64,000 nucleotides of DNA. Origin: Rhineura floridana. Lineage: Eukaryota; Chordata; Lepidosauria; Squamata; Rhineuridae. Made by a program: the position numbers and the translations under genes. The stretch is taken from contig NC_084482.1 in assembly GCF_030035675.1 (NCBI RefSeq), positions 230,239,943-230,303,942 on the forward strand, in the 5' to 3' direction. Positions 1 through 12,099 of the stretch are shown here, one piece after another (the stretch's first letter is position 1; the number at the start of each line of letters is the position of its first letter). Under the pieces are notes generated by a model. It was not told the DNA's origin, ran no database searches, and was given only the letters and a program-made list of their open reading frames with translations.

Positions 1-292
1 GCTTGATGTTGTGGTGGTGGTGGATTTTGAGGTGGTGGTGGATGTTGTCGGTGGTGGTGGTGTCAGTGGTGGTGGTGTAGGTGTTGTTTGTTGTTGGTGT
101 TGTTGTTGGTGTTGTTGTTGTTGGTGGTGGTGGTGGTGGTGTTTTTGGTGGCGTTGTTGTTGGTTGTGTTGTTGTTGGTGTTGTTGTTGTTTGTAGTGGT
201 GGTGTTGTTGTTGGTGTTGGTGGTGTTGGTGTTGGTGTTGGTGTTGGTGGTGGTGGTGGTGGTGGTGTTGGTGGTGGTGTTGGTGGTGGTTT
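1..292. repeat. GTT/GGT microsatellite
   Basis: Almost only G and T, arranged as mixed GTT and GGT triplets, with a few other bases near the left edge. It gives long Val/Gly/Leu or Cys/Trp reading frames, which are artefacts of the triplet repeat and not genes. It runs directly into an L2 tail at its right end and may continue left of the window. Confidence 0.9.
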
Positions 293-615
293 ATTGGATT
301 TATTAGTCACCCATCTGGCTTTTAATCCAGCCACTCTGGGCAACATACAAAATAAAACATCCAAATACATTTAAGCATTTCATATCTCAGACTAGAATAA
401 TAAAACCTAACCCACCCTAAATGCCTGCTTGAAGAGCCAGGTCTTCAAGACCTGGCGGGACCTCATCATAGAGGGAGATATCATGAGGGAGACCATTTGG
501 AAGGAAATTCCACAGGATGGGGGCCACAAATGAAAAAGCCCTCTGCCGAGTCCTCACCAGTTTGATTGTTTTAACTGGTGGGATGGAGAGAAAGTCTTTT
601 ACCTCTTTCAACTCT
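293..615 (-). mobile_element. L2-clade LINE 3' end fragment
   Basis: Read on the minus strand this encodes the C-terminal L2 stretch that follows RT (RAFSFVAPILWNFLP and neighbours), and then an untranslated tail ending in the adjacent microsatellite. The same C-terminal block is seen at 17130-17250 and 44580-44800. It is a 5'-truncated, decayed fragment. Confidence 0.7.
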
Positions 616-1559
616 TTTAATACCTGTTAATACCAATTTCAACATCGTCCGGGCTTTTATTGGGAGTACATGGATGGGAGAATTCTTTTTTGGTGCTACC
701 CACTTCTCCCTTGCCCTGGTAAGCTTGGAACAGTGGAACAGGGATCGCGTTGTGGTTGCTGTGGATGGCTGGATCTCAAACCAGGAAATTTAAAATCGAA
801 GCCAGGGATGAGTGAGGCCTCTTACCTTACCTTACCTTTGCTGGTGCTGTGCTGTGTTGCACTGCGTTTCCTGTCGTGGCTGTGCCTGTTGCTGCCGTTG
901 CTGCTTTTTCACTGCGGCTTGTGTGGGTTCGGTTCGCAGCCGCTGCTGGGCCATTCCTGCGGCCTCTGTCGCTGTGCTCCTTGTCGCCGTCCCACTGTTG
1001 CTGTTGCTGCGCCCTTACTGGCCATTTTTTGCCCTTGCTTTTTGCTGCTGTCGCTGTGTTTTTTGTTGTGGTTTTTGTCGTCGCTGCTGCTGTGCTGGGC
1101 TCTGTCATCTCTCTCGTGTGCCTTGGGTCGCTCCACTGTGCGTTGGAGCTGTGGCTGGTCACTGCCGGGCAGCTAGATTCTTCTGCCGTCGGGCAGCAAG
1201 TTTCTTCTGCCGTCGTTGCGGCCACGGCTTTTTTCACCGCAGTTTGTGTTTTACCATCGCTGGCGTGACTGTACCCCTTATTGTTGCTGCTGTTGCTGCG
1301 CTTTGTCGTGGCCGGGGATCCCCTGTCACTGCTGCCCTTTTTTGTGCTCTGGCTGCCCATACCTGTTCGTCATCACTGCCACCTGGATCCTTCGAGGGTA
1401 GCATTTTCCGTGGGAAGGAGAGAGATCCAGAGCTGGCATCTACCCACAGAGAGTGCGGGACTCTGTTTGCCATGTTGGTTTGAATTGGATGAGTGGGTGC
1501 GTGTATGAGTGTATGTTGTGAGTGAGTGTTTATTTTCATGTATATGAGTTTTTGCACTT
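616..1559. other. TGC/GTTGCTG-rich low-complexity stretch, no gene
   Basis: From about 830 to 1395 the sequence is cryptically simple, rich in CTG/TGC/TTG triplets. It yields Cys/Leu/Ala-rich frames on one strand and Ser/Thr/Ala-rich frames on the other, none with a recognisable domain. It lies just upstream of an L2 LINE and could be that element's 5' region, but no second copy in the window tests this. 616-829 shows nothing I recognise. Confidence 0.4.
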
Positions 1560-2829
1560 ATAGTTTATTATGTGCCTGGGGAAGAGGTCTTTCCACCAAG
1601 TGGGGAGACTTGTGGGGGCCCCAATTGCTGTAGTGATGGGCAGAGGGAGGTATGGCATTATGAGAAGGACGTGCCAGGTAAGGGGAACACGGCCCAGACA
1701 TGTAGTGGCTGTGCCTTGTTCCGGTCCTTCTCATACCCGCAGGGTTGTTGGTTGTCCTCTCAGCCAACTCTCAGATCTCCAGTTGCTGCTCTTAAATGCC
1801 AGATCGGTACATAATAAAACCTCCCTCGTTCATGATTTGATTCTGGACGAGGCAGCCGATCTGGCATGCATAACCGAGACCTGGGTGGGTGAACAGGGAG
1901 GAGTTAGTCTCTCCCAGCTCTGCCCACCGGGGTACCTGGTCCAGCATCATGGTAGATCTGAGGGTCGGGGAGGGGGGTTGCTGTGGTCTATAAGAGTTGC
2001 ATCTCACTGACCAAGCACCATGTCCATGCAGTTACCGGTCTGGAGTGTTTGCACCTTGTGCTGGGCCAGAGGGATAGGCTGGGAATCCTTTTTGTGTACC
2101 GCCCACCTTGCTGCCCAATGGCTTCCCTAACTGAGCTGATGGAAGTGGTCTCGGAGGTACTGTTGAGATCCCCCAGACTATTGGTACTGGGAGATGTCAA
2201 CATCCATGCCGAGGCTACTTTGTCTGGGGCAACTCAGGACTTCATGGCTGCCATGACAACCATGGGGCTGTCCCAATATGTTAGTGGTCCAACACATATA
2301 TCAGGGCATACTCTAGACCTTATCTTTTCTACTGGACATGGGGATAGTGATCTGGATGTGGGGAGTCTTACATCTCTCCCTTTGTCATGGACAGATCACT
2401 TCTTGCTGAAGTTTAGGCTTTCAGTGGCCTCTTCCCTCTGCAAGGGTGGGGGACGTATTAAATTGGTCCACCCCTGGAGACTAATGAATCCTGAAGGTTT
2501 TCAAAGGTCTCTGGGGGACTTTCCGGCTGATAGGACTGGTGCTCCTATTGAAGCCCTGGCTAATCTGTGGAATGCAGAGACGACCCGGGCAGTTGACATG
2601 ATCGCTCCTGAGCGCCCTCTCCTCTGTAGAGCTCATACAGCTCCTTGGTATACTCCAGAGCTGAGAGCGATGAAACAAGATAGGAGGCGGCTTGAGCGGA
2701 GATGGAGATGAACTCCTGACAGATACAATTATGTGCTGGTTTGTGCTTCTACCAAGGTGTATGTAGGAGCAGTGAGGATGGCGATAAAACAACATTTCGC
2801 TGCCACCATTAAGTCATCTCTCTCCCACC
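1560..2829 (+). mobile_element. L2-clade LINE, segment 1 (endonuclease part)
   Basis: Encodes the apurinic-type endonuclease of an L2/CR1-superfamily LINE. The stretch beginning LLLLNARSVHNKTSLVHDL, then ITETWV, YRPPCC, LVLGDVNIH and the closing WTDHFLLKF motif are all visible. The frame shifts near 2005. The copy is split at 2829 by LTR element 1 and resumes at 9911, so that SLSH from this side joins PAELFRVVRG on the other side. A related copy at 47.6 kb has the uninterrupted junction RPAELFLVVRG. Confidence 0.85.
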
Positions 2830-3839
2830 TGTAGTGAAAGCAGGGAGTTCCACTCCTCCTACTTTTACTGTCCCAGGAATCAATCCCCAGCCTCGGGCAA
2901 TTGATCCTAGCAATCCTGGTATGCTAAGGTTGTGTATGCTTATACCAACCCTGCACGGTAGTACTGCCACCACCCTTCTATTGGTTAACTACTCTGGGGT
3001 GAAGGGACCCCCAGAGCCCACTGAACACCTGAGCCTCTCAGGACCAGAGGCTAGATACCCTCCTGGCCCCTTCAGAAGTCTTAGGTGAAAACGTTCCTCT
3101 AGTACACGGTAGTTTGGTCAAGTAGCCAGGACTGAAATTAGGAACTGAGCCCCTTCTCTGGAATAAACACACGTTGCTTTAAAATAAGTAAAGTTTATTA
3201 AAAGAAAAAAATAAGAAAAGGGATAAAAGGGTACAAAAGATAAAAAGGTACATACAAATGATTTTTGAGCAGCAAATCAAATCCTAGGACCATACACCCA
3301 AAGGGGCAAGGTATATAACAAAACAGTCTACAAGAGGTTCTGGGCACAAAATAAAAATAACAAAGCTAACTGCCTCAGCTATACTTACAAAGCTTCCGAT
3401 CTTTCTGAAGTTAGCGTTTTTCCCCTCAGGGTCTGCCAGTCAGGTTGGATAATGGAGCCACCGCAGAGCATCACCATAAGCAAGGTGGTGCCCACAAGTG
3501 GAACACAGCCCAGAGTCCGAGGCCTCCTCTTATGGAGAAAATTCCTGCCTCAGCTGAAGTCAATCACCTAATTAACATTTTCATCAAAGGAATGATGAAA
3601 TGATGTTCCCACAGCACCTGGCGCAGTTCCTCTTGGTTTCTCATAACAAGCCGAAGGAGTTTTACGGCCTTGGCGGAACCAGGCCCCTCTTACTGATAGA
3701 GAGGTGCCAAATTGCTACAAGCTGATACAGCAGGGCTGTAAAATCACCAGGTCACCGAGATGGGAAAATATACAAAAAGTTTAACTGTTTGCTACAAGTG
3801 ACCCAGGAAAATAATTAAGGGGATCAAGCTGGCATGACA
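2830..3839 (-). repeat. 3' LTR of Gmr1-like element 1
   Basis: A 1010-bp copy matching 8901-9910 at about 99%. On the plus strand it begins TGTAGTGAAAGC and ends GGCATGACA. Given the minus-strand coding direction, this left copy is the 3' LTR. Confidence 0.92.
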
Positions 3840-3852
3840 CGCCCCTTTTCGA
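3840..3852 (-). other. Polypurine tract of element 1
   Basis: Read on the minus strand this is a short purine-rich run (GAAAAGGGGCG) directly before the 3' LTR, as expected for plus-strand priming in LTR retrotransposons. Confidence 0.6.
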
Positions 3853-4014
3853 GGAAGATGACATCAAAGGTTGAATACCTTTGATATCATCGCTTCTAGA
3901 AGACATCAAGAAAGAAAACTACCACAATATAATCATAAAACCAAGTTACACAATTATTATAAAAATTTCAGGCATGAACATATCAAGATCAGTTACAAGT
4001 CAACAGGACCATCA

Positions 4015-7000
4015 TCAGTCATCTAAATGGTACATGCGAGATAGAGCATCAGCTGCTTTGTTATTTTTCCCAGCTACATAATCTATGGAATAATCAAAAT
4101 CTTGTAATAACAAAGCCCACCTCAATAGTTTTTGGTTCGAATTCTTCATTCTGGACAACCAGCACAGGGGAGAGTGATCCGTTTGCAAATGGAAGTGACG
4201 TCCCCAAAGGTACGGCCTTAATTTCTCCAGGGCCCAAACTATGGCAAGACACTCCTTCTCAATCGTCGCTAGATGGCACTCTCGCTCTATTAGCTTTTTA
4301 CTCAGATAGGCTACAGGGTGGAATTCTCCATCCGTATCCTTCTGTAAGAGTACAGCACCCAGACCAAAATTGCTAGCATCAGTCTGTACCACAAAAGGTT
4401 CGGCAAATCTGGGGCTTTTAAAACAGGATAATTTATTAATGCGGTTTTCAAAGCCTCAAAGGCCCGTTGGCAATCCGACGACCACACCACTCGTACTGGT
4501 TTGCATTTCTTACAAAAATTAGTCAAAGGAGTTGCAAGGCTACTAAAGTGAGGAGTAAACCGCCGATAGTAACCAGCAAGCCCCAGGAATGACTGGACTT
4601 GTTTCTTGGTCTGGGGTATTGGCCAATTAGAGATTGCTTCAATTTTGGCATCCAAAGGTTTCAAACAGCCACTACCCACCCTGTGGCCTAAATAGGAAAC
4701 CTCTCCCAACCCGAATTGGCACTTCTGGGCTTTAATAGTAAGTCCTGCATCCTGCAGACTTTGAAATACAATTCTTAAATGTCTCACATGTGATTCCCAG
4801 TCCACACTATACACCGCGATATCATCAAGATATGCACAGGCGTAATCTCCTAAACCATTTAGGACATAATTTATTAATCTTATGAACGTACCAGGAGCAT
4901 TCCTAAGTCCAAAACTCATCATTTTAAATTGATACAAGCCCATATGAGTGACAAAAGCAGACTTCAAGACAGCATCTTCATCTAAGGGTACTTGCCAGTA
5001 ACCCTTAGTTAAGTCCAAGGTGGTGATGAACTTAGCAGCCCCCAACCTTTCAATCAGATGGTCCATCCTGGGTAAAGGTTATGGATCCACTTGGGTTATT
5101 GAATTTAATTTCCTGTAATCCACACAAAAACGAATTTCATTAACATCTTTCTTGGCTACCAGCACAATGGGAGAAGACCAGGGGCTAACAGAAGGTTCAA
5201 TAACCCCTAAGTCTAACATGGTTTGAATTTCTTTTTCCACCACTTTGGCATGTGGTCCAGTTACCCTATAAGGGGAGGACTGCATTGGTGGATGATCGCC
5301 TGTCAGAATGGAATGTTTTGCCAAATGTGTTTTTCCTGGCTTACTAGAAAACAGAGATTGAAAATCTACCAAAACCTGGCGTAGTTGTATACGTTGTTCG
5401 TACGCCAAGTTGTCAGGCAGAAAAGCCTCATCAATGCCCCCTTCTTGTTGACTTTCTGCCACTAGGTCCACAAATCCTTTTTCCTGCTCTTTCACCTTAG
5501 TGCAGGCCAAGACCAGCTTTGCCCTAGACCAAAATTGCTTAAGGGCGTTAATATGGTAAACCCGTGGTTTCTTATTTGAATTAGGATATGCCAATAAGTA
5601 ATTGGTATCACTTAATTGTGCCTTAACAAGCATAGGCCCAGTCCAGGCCACTGACAATTTAGACCCTGGTTGAGGTTTTAACACCAGAACCTCAGAGCCA
5701 ACTGCAAAACGACGTGCCTTAGTATAAGAATCATAATAAGCCTTTTGCTGTTGCTGGGCTTCTGCTAAATTCTCATGAGCAGTCTCTAATGCATTTTTTA
5801 GGGTCTCACGCAGGTTTTGCAAATATGTGGTTACTGGTACAGAAGAAAATTCCATCTTCTCCTCCCAATCTGCCTTTAATAAAGACAGGGGACCTGCAAT
5901 ATCTCTCCCAAATACCAACTGATTTGGAGAGTATTTTAAACTGGCTTGGGGAGTATCTCTATAGGCAAACATGAGAAACGGCAATGCCACATCCCAGTTG
6001 CCTGAATGTTTTAAAGCATGAGCCTTTAGCATTTTCCCCAAGCATAAATTCAGACGTTCACAAAGCCCATTGGAATCATGATGTCCAGGCACAGACGTCA
6101 CATGTTCTATCCCAGCAATCTCCCATAACTTTTTAGTTAGTTTAGCTACAAAACCTGGGCCTTGATCCGACAAAATAACTTTCGGGCATCCCCACCGAGA
6201 AAAAATGTCTAATAGAGCCTTTGAAATAGCCGTGGCAGTAATGCTACTTAAAGCTACTGCTTCAGCAAATCGTGTTGCATAATCTATGTAAGTCAAAATA
6301 AATTTCTTCCCACTGGAAGTCACATTCAGTGGACCAAGAATATCCACTGCGACTCTGGCAAATGGTTCTGCTATGATCTCAGAAACTTGCATAGGCATTT
6401 TGGGGTGATCACAAGCATGTCCTACTAACTGACATGTCAAACAGCTTTTACAAAAATCTTGCACCCCTTTTGCAATCTGGGGCCAATAAAAGCAATGAGT
6501 TACTTGTGCTAAAGTCCTTTTTATTCCTAAATGGCCCCCACTAATAGCATCATGAGCCAATTGCAACACTTCCAGCCTATGCGCTGATGGTACTACCAGT
6601 TGTTTAACAGGCTTCCAATCCACAGAAGCACCCTGCGGCACATGCTCTCTGTATAACAACCCATTTTTCCAATAGAATCTTATTGTCACAGATTTAGACA
6701 GTTCCAAGGGAGCATTTACTGCTGCCTCCCTACATTTTTGCAAACTCTCATCTTGTAAGAGAGCTTCCCTGAACGCCTTAGAATGAACAGAATCTAATTT
6801 CAACTCTTCCAGACTTTCCTCAGGAGATGCAATATCAGCCCTATTCCCAGCTCTGTTTGGCAGCAGCTGGTTTAGATCACAGACTTCTTGTGTCACAGCA
6901 CCATCTAGTGGCAAAATTTCAATATCAGGTTCTTGTTCTAATTTCTTAACTGCACTTTGAGTTAAAACATTCACATTCACATCCCCAGTCTTCTGATTAT

Positions 7001-8420
7001 ATAAGTAATGTGCGTAGGCAATATCATTTCCCAACAGGAAATCAAAAAATTGGTCAGAATAATCATGAATTAACACTCTATGTTTTCCCGACCAGTTTTT
7101 GTATGAAATCCAGACATCAGCCACATCACAAAGTTTATTAGACATCCCATAGACATGTACTGATGCTTTAACCCCTGATAAAATTAACTCAGGCGGAATT
7201 AAATGGCGAGATAGGCTAGAAGCCTCACTTCCCGAATCCCGGAATGCAGTTAACTTAACATAATTCACAAAAATAGTCTCTTTAAACATTTTGTTGGACC
7301 AAGCAACTTGGCCAGGCAAACAGGAATAGTTAGCGTTGTCTGCAGGGAGTCGTCCATTCTCTCCCTTCCCATTCTGGAGTAGTTCCAGGGTTGGCTTCCT
7401 CTTTCCACCCCCCTTCTTTTCTCCCGGTTGAATAACACTCACCGCAGGAGTCTTTTCGCCTCCTCTCCTTTGGGTGACGGGGCTATTCTCAGCGCTAGGA
7501 GCCAAAAATTCCCAGTCATTTTCTGAATTAGAAGCAGAAGACGACCAAAGGGAAATTTCTGGAGTCGACCGCCCTCCTGGTTCTTCATAATCACGGGCTC
7601 TCTGCACCACAGCTACTTTAGTTCCTTTGTTGATGCCCATATTCTGCTTTTTAATCAGTTGGGAACACTGGTCCTTTCTGTGCCCCGGTTGCTTACATAA
7701 AAAGCATAAATTCTCCAAAACTGCTTTACTCTGTTGGTAGACGGGTGGACGCACAGGAACAGCAGCAGGAACAGAACCCTCCCCTCTGTCCTCAGGCTTG
7801 GCTATAGGTGGCCACGTCTTTTTCTTCCATTCACTTCCTCCTCCCGCTTGTTGGTTTCCTTTGAAATTGCCCAGCTTTTTAACATATACCTTAGGCAATT
7901 CCTCTTTGTCCTGAAAGGAATCCAGTTCATCAGCATAATGACCTGCTTCCTGTAAGCTTTTTGGCTTTTTGCCTCGCACAGCCGCGGCAAGCTCTTTTGG
8001 CAGCATTTTGTAAAATTTCTCAAGAGTATACACTGTCCTTAACTGCTCAAAAGTATTAGCTTTTGCAGCTGCAATCCACAAGTCCATAGCTTGAGCAGTA
8101 CGAGCGCTTAATGCTGAAAATGTCTCTTTTGATTTTTTTGTCAAAGTCTCAAACTTTTGGTAACACGCCCTAGTGGATAGCGCAAACTGTGCTGTTGCCA
8201 ATTCTACAAAATTTTCATAATCATCAGCTAGCTCTCTCGGGAGTTTACACATTAGACTTCTTAACTCTCCCTTTCCTTGAGTGCATAGAATTTTCATCCA
8301 GTATTTTTTATCTAATGACTGGTCCACACACGCTTGCTCAAAGATTAAGAAAAACTCAGAAATATCCTCTCCCGCTTGATAAAACGGAAAATCTGCTGGA
8401 TCTGCTCCTCCCAAACACAC
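4015..8420 (-). pseudogene. gag-protease-integrase-RT-RNase H fossil of element 1
   Basis: Gag occupies roughly 8420-7600. It has a capsid C-terminal region resembling the SCAN fold and a CCHC knuckle (CFLCKQPGHRKDQC, near 7700). A retropepsin-like stretch with DSGSE lies near 7230. Integrase follows with its H2C2 zinc-binding region (about 6570-6430) and a D,D-35-E type core (DILGP, DQGPGF and a glutamate near 6060). RT comes next, with its YLDD box near 4830, and then RNase H with DASNFGLGAVLLQ near 4380. The gag-to-integrase part is strikingly open for a fossil. RT and RNase H continue in other frames, so the coding region as it stands is broken in a few places. Confidence 0.85.
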
Positions 8421-8900
8421 TCTGCCAGACCTCAGTCCTTGGCTTGGTGGGGCAAAAGCTTATTGTTGTTGTACAAGAGTAGTCATAAGAGCCATCTGTT
8501 TTGAGAAGAAGTTGTGCATTTCTGCCCACATATCCATGGGTGGCACACCCCCACTCTGGCTGGCTTGACTATCCATACTCCGTCGACCCTGTACAGGCGA
8601 CGGTGCTTGTTCTCCCTCCGGAGTAAAGCTTTGAACTGGCGGCCCCTCTGCGCTGCCTCATGCTGCTTCAAAATTGCCTTGAGGTAACATATCTGTTTGT
8701 TCCTCATCACTACTTTCAGCAGCAACCTGATCTAATGCCTTCTTTTGTTTAGATCTTGTAGCCATCCTGACTTTCCAAAACAACAAACCTTTGTGCCAGA
8801 ACCTTAAACAATTTTAATTCTTCCGAATTGTACCTTTTTTCAAAAATATGTTTAACCAGAGATAGGTTCAGTCCTTTTTCGACCCCAAACGCTGCCAACA

Positions 8901-9910
8901 TGTAGTGAAAGCAGGGAGTTCCACTCCTCCTACTTTTACTGTCCCAGGAATCAATCCCCAGCCTCGGGCAATTGATCCTAGCAATCCTGGTATGCTAAGG
9001 TTGTGTATGCTTATACCAACCCTGCACGGTAGTACTGCCACCACCCTTCTATTGGTTAACTACTCTGGGATGAAGGGACCCCCAGAGCCCACTGAACACC
9101 TGAGCCTCTCAGGACCAGAGGCTAGATACCCTCCTGGCCCCTTCAGAAGTCTTAGGTGAAAACGTTCCTCTAGTATACGGTAGTTTGGTCAAGTAGCCAG
9201 GACTGAAATTAGGAACTGAGCCCCTTCTCTGGAATAAACACACGTTGCTTTAAAATAAGTAAAGTTTATTAAAAGAAAAAAATAAGAAAAGGGATAAAAG
9301 GGTACAAAAGATAAAAAGGTACATACAAATGATTTTTGAGCAGCAAATCAAATCCTAGGACCATACACCCAAAGGGCCAAGGTATATAACAAAACAGTCT
9401 ACAAGAGGTTCTGGGCACAAAATAAAAATAACAAAGCTAACTGCCTCAGCTATATTTACAAAGCTTCCGATCTTTCTGAAGTTAGCATTCTTCCCCTCAG
9501 GGTCTGCCAGTCAGGTTGGATAATGGAGCCACCGCAGAGCATCACCATAAGCAAGGTGGTGCCCACAAGTGGAACACAGCCCAGAGTCTGAGGCCTCCTC
9601 TTATGGAGAAAATTCCTGCCTCAGCCGAAGTCAATCACCTAATTAACATTTTCATCAAAGGAATGATGAAATGATGTTCCCACAGCACCTGGCGCCGTTC
9701 CTCTTGGTTTCTCATAACAAGCCGAAGGAGTTTTACGGCCTTGGCGGAACCAGGCCCCTCTTACTGATAGAGAGGTGCCAAATTGCTGCAAGCTGATACA
9801 GCAGGGCTGTAAAATCACCAGGTCACCGAGATGGGAAAATATACAAAAAGTTTAACTGTTTGCTACAAGTGACCCAGGAAAACAATTAAGGGGATCAAGC
9901 TGGCATGACA
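8901..9910 (-). repeat. 5' LTR of Gmr1-like element 1
   Basis: A 1010-bp partner of 2830-3839. The sequence immediately internal to it, read on the minus strand, starts TGTTGGCAGCG and is the primer-binding candidate. The tRNA it would pair with was not determined. Confidence 0.92.
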
Positions 9911-11155
9911 CCACCCAGCGGAGCTTTTTAGAGTTGTCCGAGGGCTATTCCATCCACGCATACAGGACATGGTAGATACATCGGTGGCCCGCTGTAATGA
10001 GTTTGCTGAGCACTTCCAGCATAAGATCTTATGCATTCGCCGGGACTTAGACTCCCATTTTATAGCAGCCAATCCTAGTGAGGTGTCCGGAGTACAGTCT
10101 TGTCATGTTTTATTGGACGAGTTTCAGTTGGTTCAGCTCGAGGATGTGGACAAGGTGCTTGGACAGGTACGTGCGACCCCTTCGGTACTGGATCCTTGCC
10201 CCTCTTGGCTAATAAAAACTAGCAGGGATGGAACAGTCGGCTGGGCCAAGGAAGTGATAAATGCCTCTTTACAAGAGGGAGTGGTCCCCGGCTGTCTGAA
10301 AGAGGTGGCGGTGAGACCACTTCTGAAAAAACCTTCCTTGGACCCAGAAAATTTCAGCAGCTACAGACCAGTGAAGAATATTCCATTCCTGGGCGAGATC
10401 TTGGAGCGAGTGGTCGCTGGTCAGCTCCAGGCGCTATTGGATGAAACCGATTATCTAGATCCATTTCAATCGGGTTTCAGGCCCGGTTTCGGCACTGAGA
10501 TGGCCTTGGTCACCCTGTTTGATGACCTATGTCGGGAGAGAGACAGAGGGAGTGTAACTCTGTTGATCCTCCTTGATCTCTCAGTGGCTTTTGATACCAT
10601 CAACCATGGTATCCTTCTGGAGAGGCTCGCGGAGTTGGGAGTTGGAGGCATTGCTTGGCAGTGGTTCCGCTCTTAGTTAGCGGGCTGTCTCCAGAAGGTA
10701 GTGCTTGGGGAACATTGCTCGACGCTGTGGGTTCTCCAATGTGGGGTTCCACAGGGGTCGGTTTTGTCTCCCATGCTTTTTAACATCTACATGAAGCCGT
10801 TGGGTGCAGTTTCCGAGTGCGTTGTCATCAGTACGCTGATGACACACAGCTCTACTTCTCCTTTTCATCATCTACAGGTGAGGCTGTCGATATGCTGAAC
10901 CATTGCCTGGCTGCGACTATGGACTGGATGAGAACTAACAAACTGAGGCTCAATCCTGACAAGACTGAGATGCTGCTGGTGGATGGTTTCTCTGATTGGA
11001 TGGTGGATACATATCCTGTCCTGGATGGGGTTACACTCCCCCTAAAGGAGCAGGTCCGTAGTTTGGGAGTCCTCTTAGACTCTTCCCTCTCACTCGAGGC
11101 TCATGTAGCCTCTGTGGCACGGAATGCGTTCTACCAACTTCAGTTGGTACCCCAG
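9911..11155 (+). mobile_element. L2-clade LINE, segment 2 (reverse transcriptase)
   Basis: Continuation of the L2 copy. RT motifs run in order: a region starting VRPLLKKPSLDPENFSSYRP, FQSGFRPGFGTE, LLDLSVAFDTINHG (first catalytic Asp), [17 protein letters not shown] near 10750 and QYADDTQLY near 10830 (catalytic Asp pair). [10 protein letters not shown] and YADDTQLY are typical of the L2 clade rather than of chicken-type CR1. The frame has an in-frame TAG at 10674 and shifts between 10676 and 10830, so it is inactive. LTR element 2 interrupts it at 11155. Confidence 0.88.
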
Positions 11156-11955
11156 TGTGACGCCCTTCCCTGGCTCTCCCTGTCAGGTTCCTACCTGCTC
11201 GTGGCTACTGCCTTTCACTAAGCACCACCAGGGACTCCACCAGTCCGGACTGTCCTTTTTTATGGTTTCTCTCTCCGCTCTAGCACAGATCTCAATAGAT
11301 CCCCCTGCTAGGCAGCACCACCAGTCACGTTCTACAACCAATGTTCCCAGAGACCTTGCCTGAGTCTCCCTATCTGGTTATATTTGTGACTGCGTGCCTA
11401 TGCTGTTCCCAACCCCCTTGTATCACTGCAGATAACTCATAACTCAGGGTTGCTCTAGATACTTATGAATGTTATAATCTCCTCTTCACCGCTGCCACCA
11501 TTTGTTACTGTTTCCCTTCAGCCTTGGTCATTACCTTACCCTCCCTTCTGGTCTGTGAAACCCCAGCCAAGGATCAGGCCTTCGGTAAACCAAAATAGTA
11601 TTTATTAAATAACATTAATAACAAGATAACTTTGATAATGATCTACAAGTTTATGGTTCATCTATTACTGTGATATTTGACTTATTACTAATCCGAACTC
11701 CACCTCCCTCCTTCTCCACACTCTCCTGACATACACCAACTCACACCCACCTCCCAACTCCACCAAAATAACCCACTCACGTCCACCCAGATTCAACTGT
11801 CCTCCTTCCATTTATACTCTCAGCCATCCAAACACTCAGCCAATCATCCAGCATTCTACTGCTCATTTACTCCCCCCTCCTCTTTTGTTCCACTTACCAT
11901 GTATCTTCTATACAAACAGCACTTACCATGTATACATTAATACAGGAACATCACA
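11156..11955 (-). repeat. 3' LTR of Gmr1-like element 2
   Basis: 800 bp, begins TGTGACGCCC and ends GAACATCACA on the plus strand. It matches 15925-16725 with about 11 substitutions and one single-base length difference. A fragment of a related LTR lies at 25356-25576. Confidence 0.9.
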
Positions 11956-11968
11956 TTTCCCCCCCCTT
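11956..11968 (-). other. Polypurine tract of element 2
   Basis: Read on the minus strand this is an AAGGGG...GAAA run directly before the 3' LTR, fitting the usual plus-strand primer position. Confidence 0.6.
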
Positions 11969-12099
11969 AAAAATAACGGCAGAGTATTATTCCTGCTCTA
12001 GGATTGATACGCCGCGTTAACAATAAAACCAAGTCTTTATGGGGAAAATGTCTTTTTTGTTCCTACTTCTGCGTCACGTCACTGTAGTCCCAGCCACTT

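Larger units (their letters stand above)
2830..9910 (-). mobile_element. Gmr1-like Ty3/gypsy LTR retrotransposon (element 1)
   Basis: A 7.08-kb element read on the minus strand, bounded by two 1010-bp LTRs (TG...CA) and a 5-bp target duplication, CCACC, at 2825-2829 and 9911-9915. A purine-rich tract abuts the 3' LTR (3840-3852), and a TTGGCAGCG-type primer-binding candidate abuts the 5' LTR. The domain order is gag, protease, integrase, then reverse transcriptase and RNase H. That order, with integrase ahead of RT, marks the Gmr1 clade rather than standard gypsy. About 11 differences were counted by eye between the LTRs (about 1%), so the insertion is young, probably a few million years. It looks nearly whole, with only a small number of breaks. 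It sits inside the L2 copy. Confidence 0.9.

Noticed and set aside
11-374. Val/Gly-rich frames at the left edge
   Set aside because: Products of a GTT/GGT microsatellite, open in all three frames.
827-1483. Frames of 139-223 codons on both strands
   Set aside because: Cys/Leu-rich on one strand and Ser/Thr/Ala-rich on the other, from triplet-rich low complexity. No domain and no splice context.
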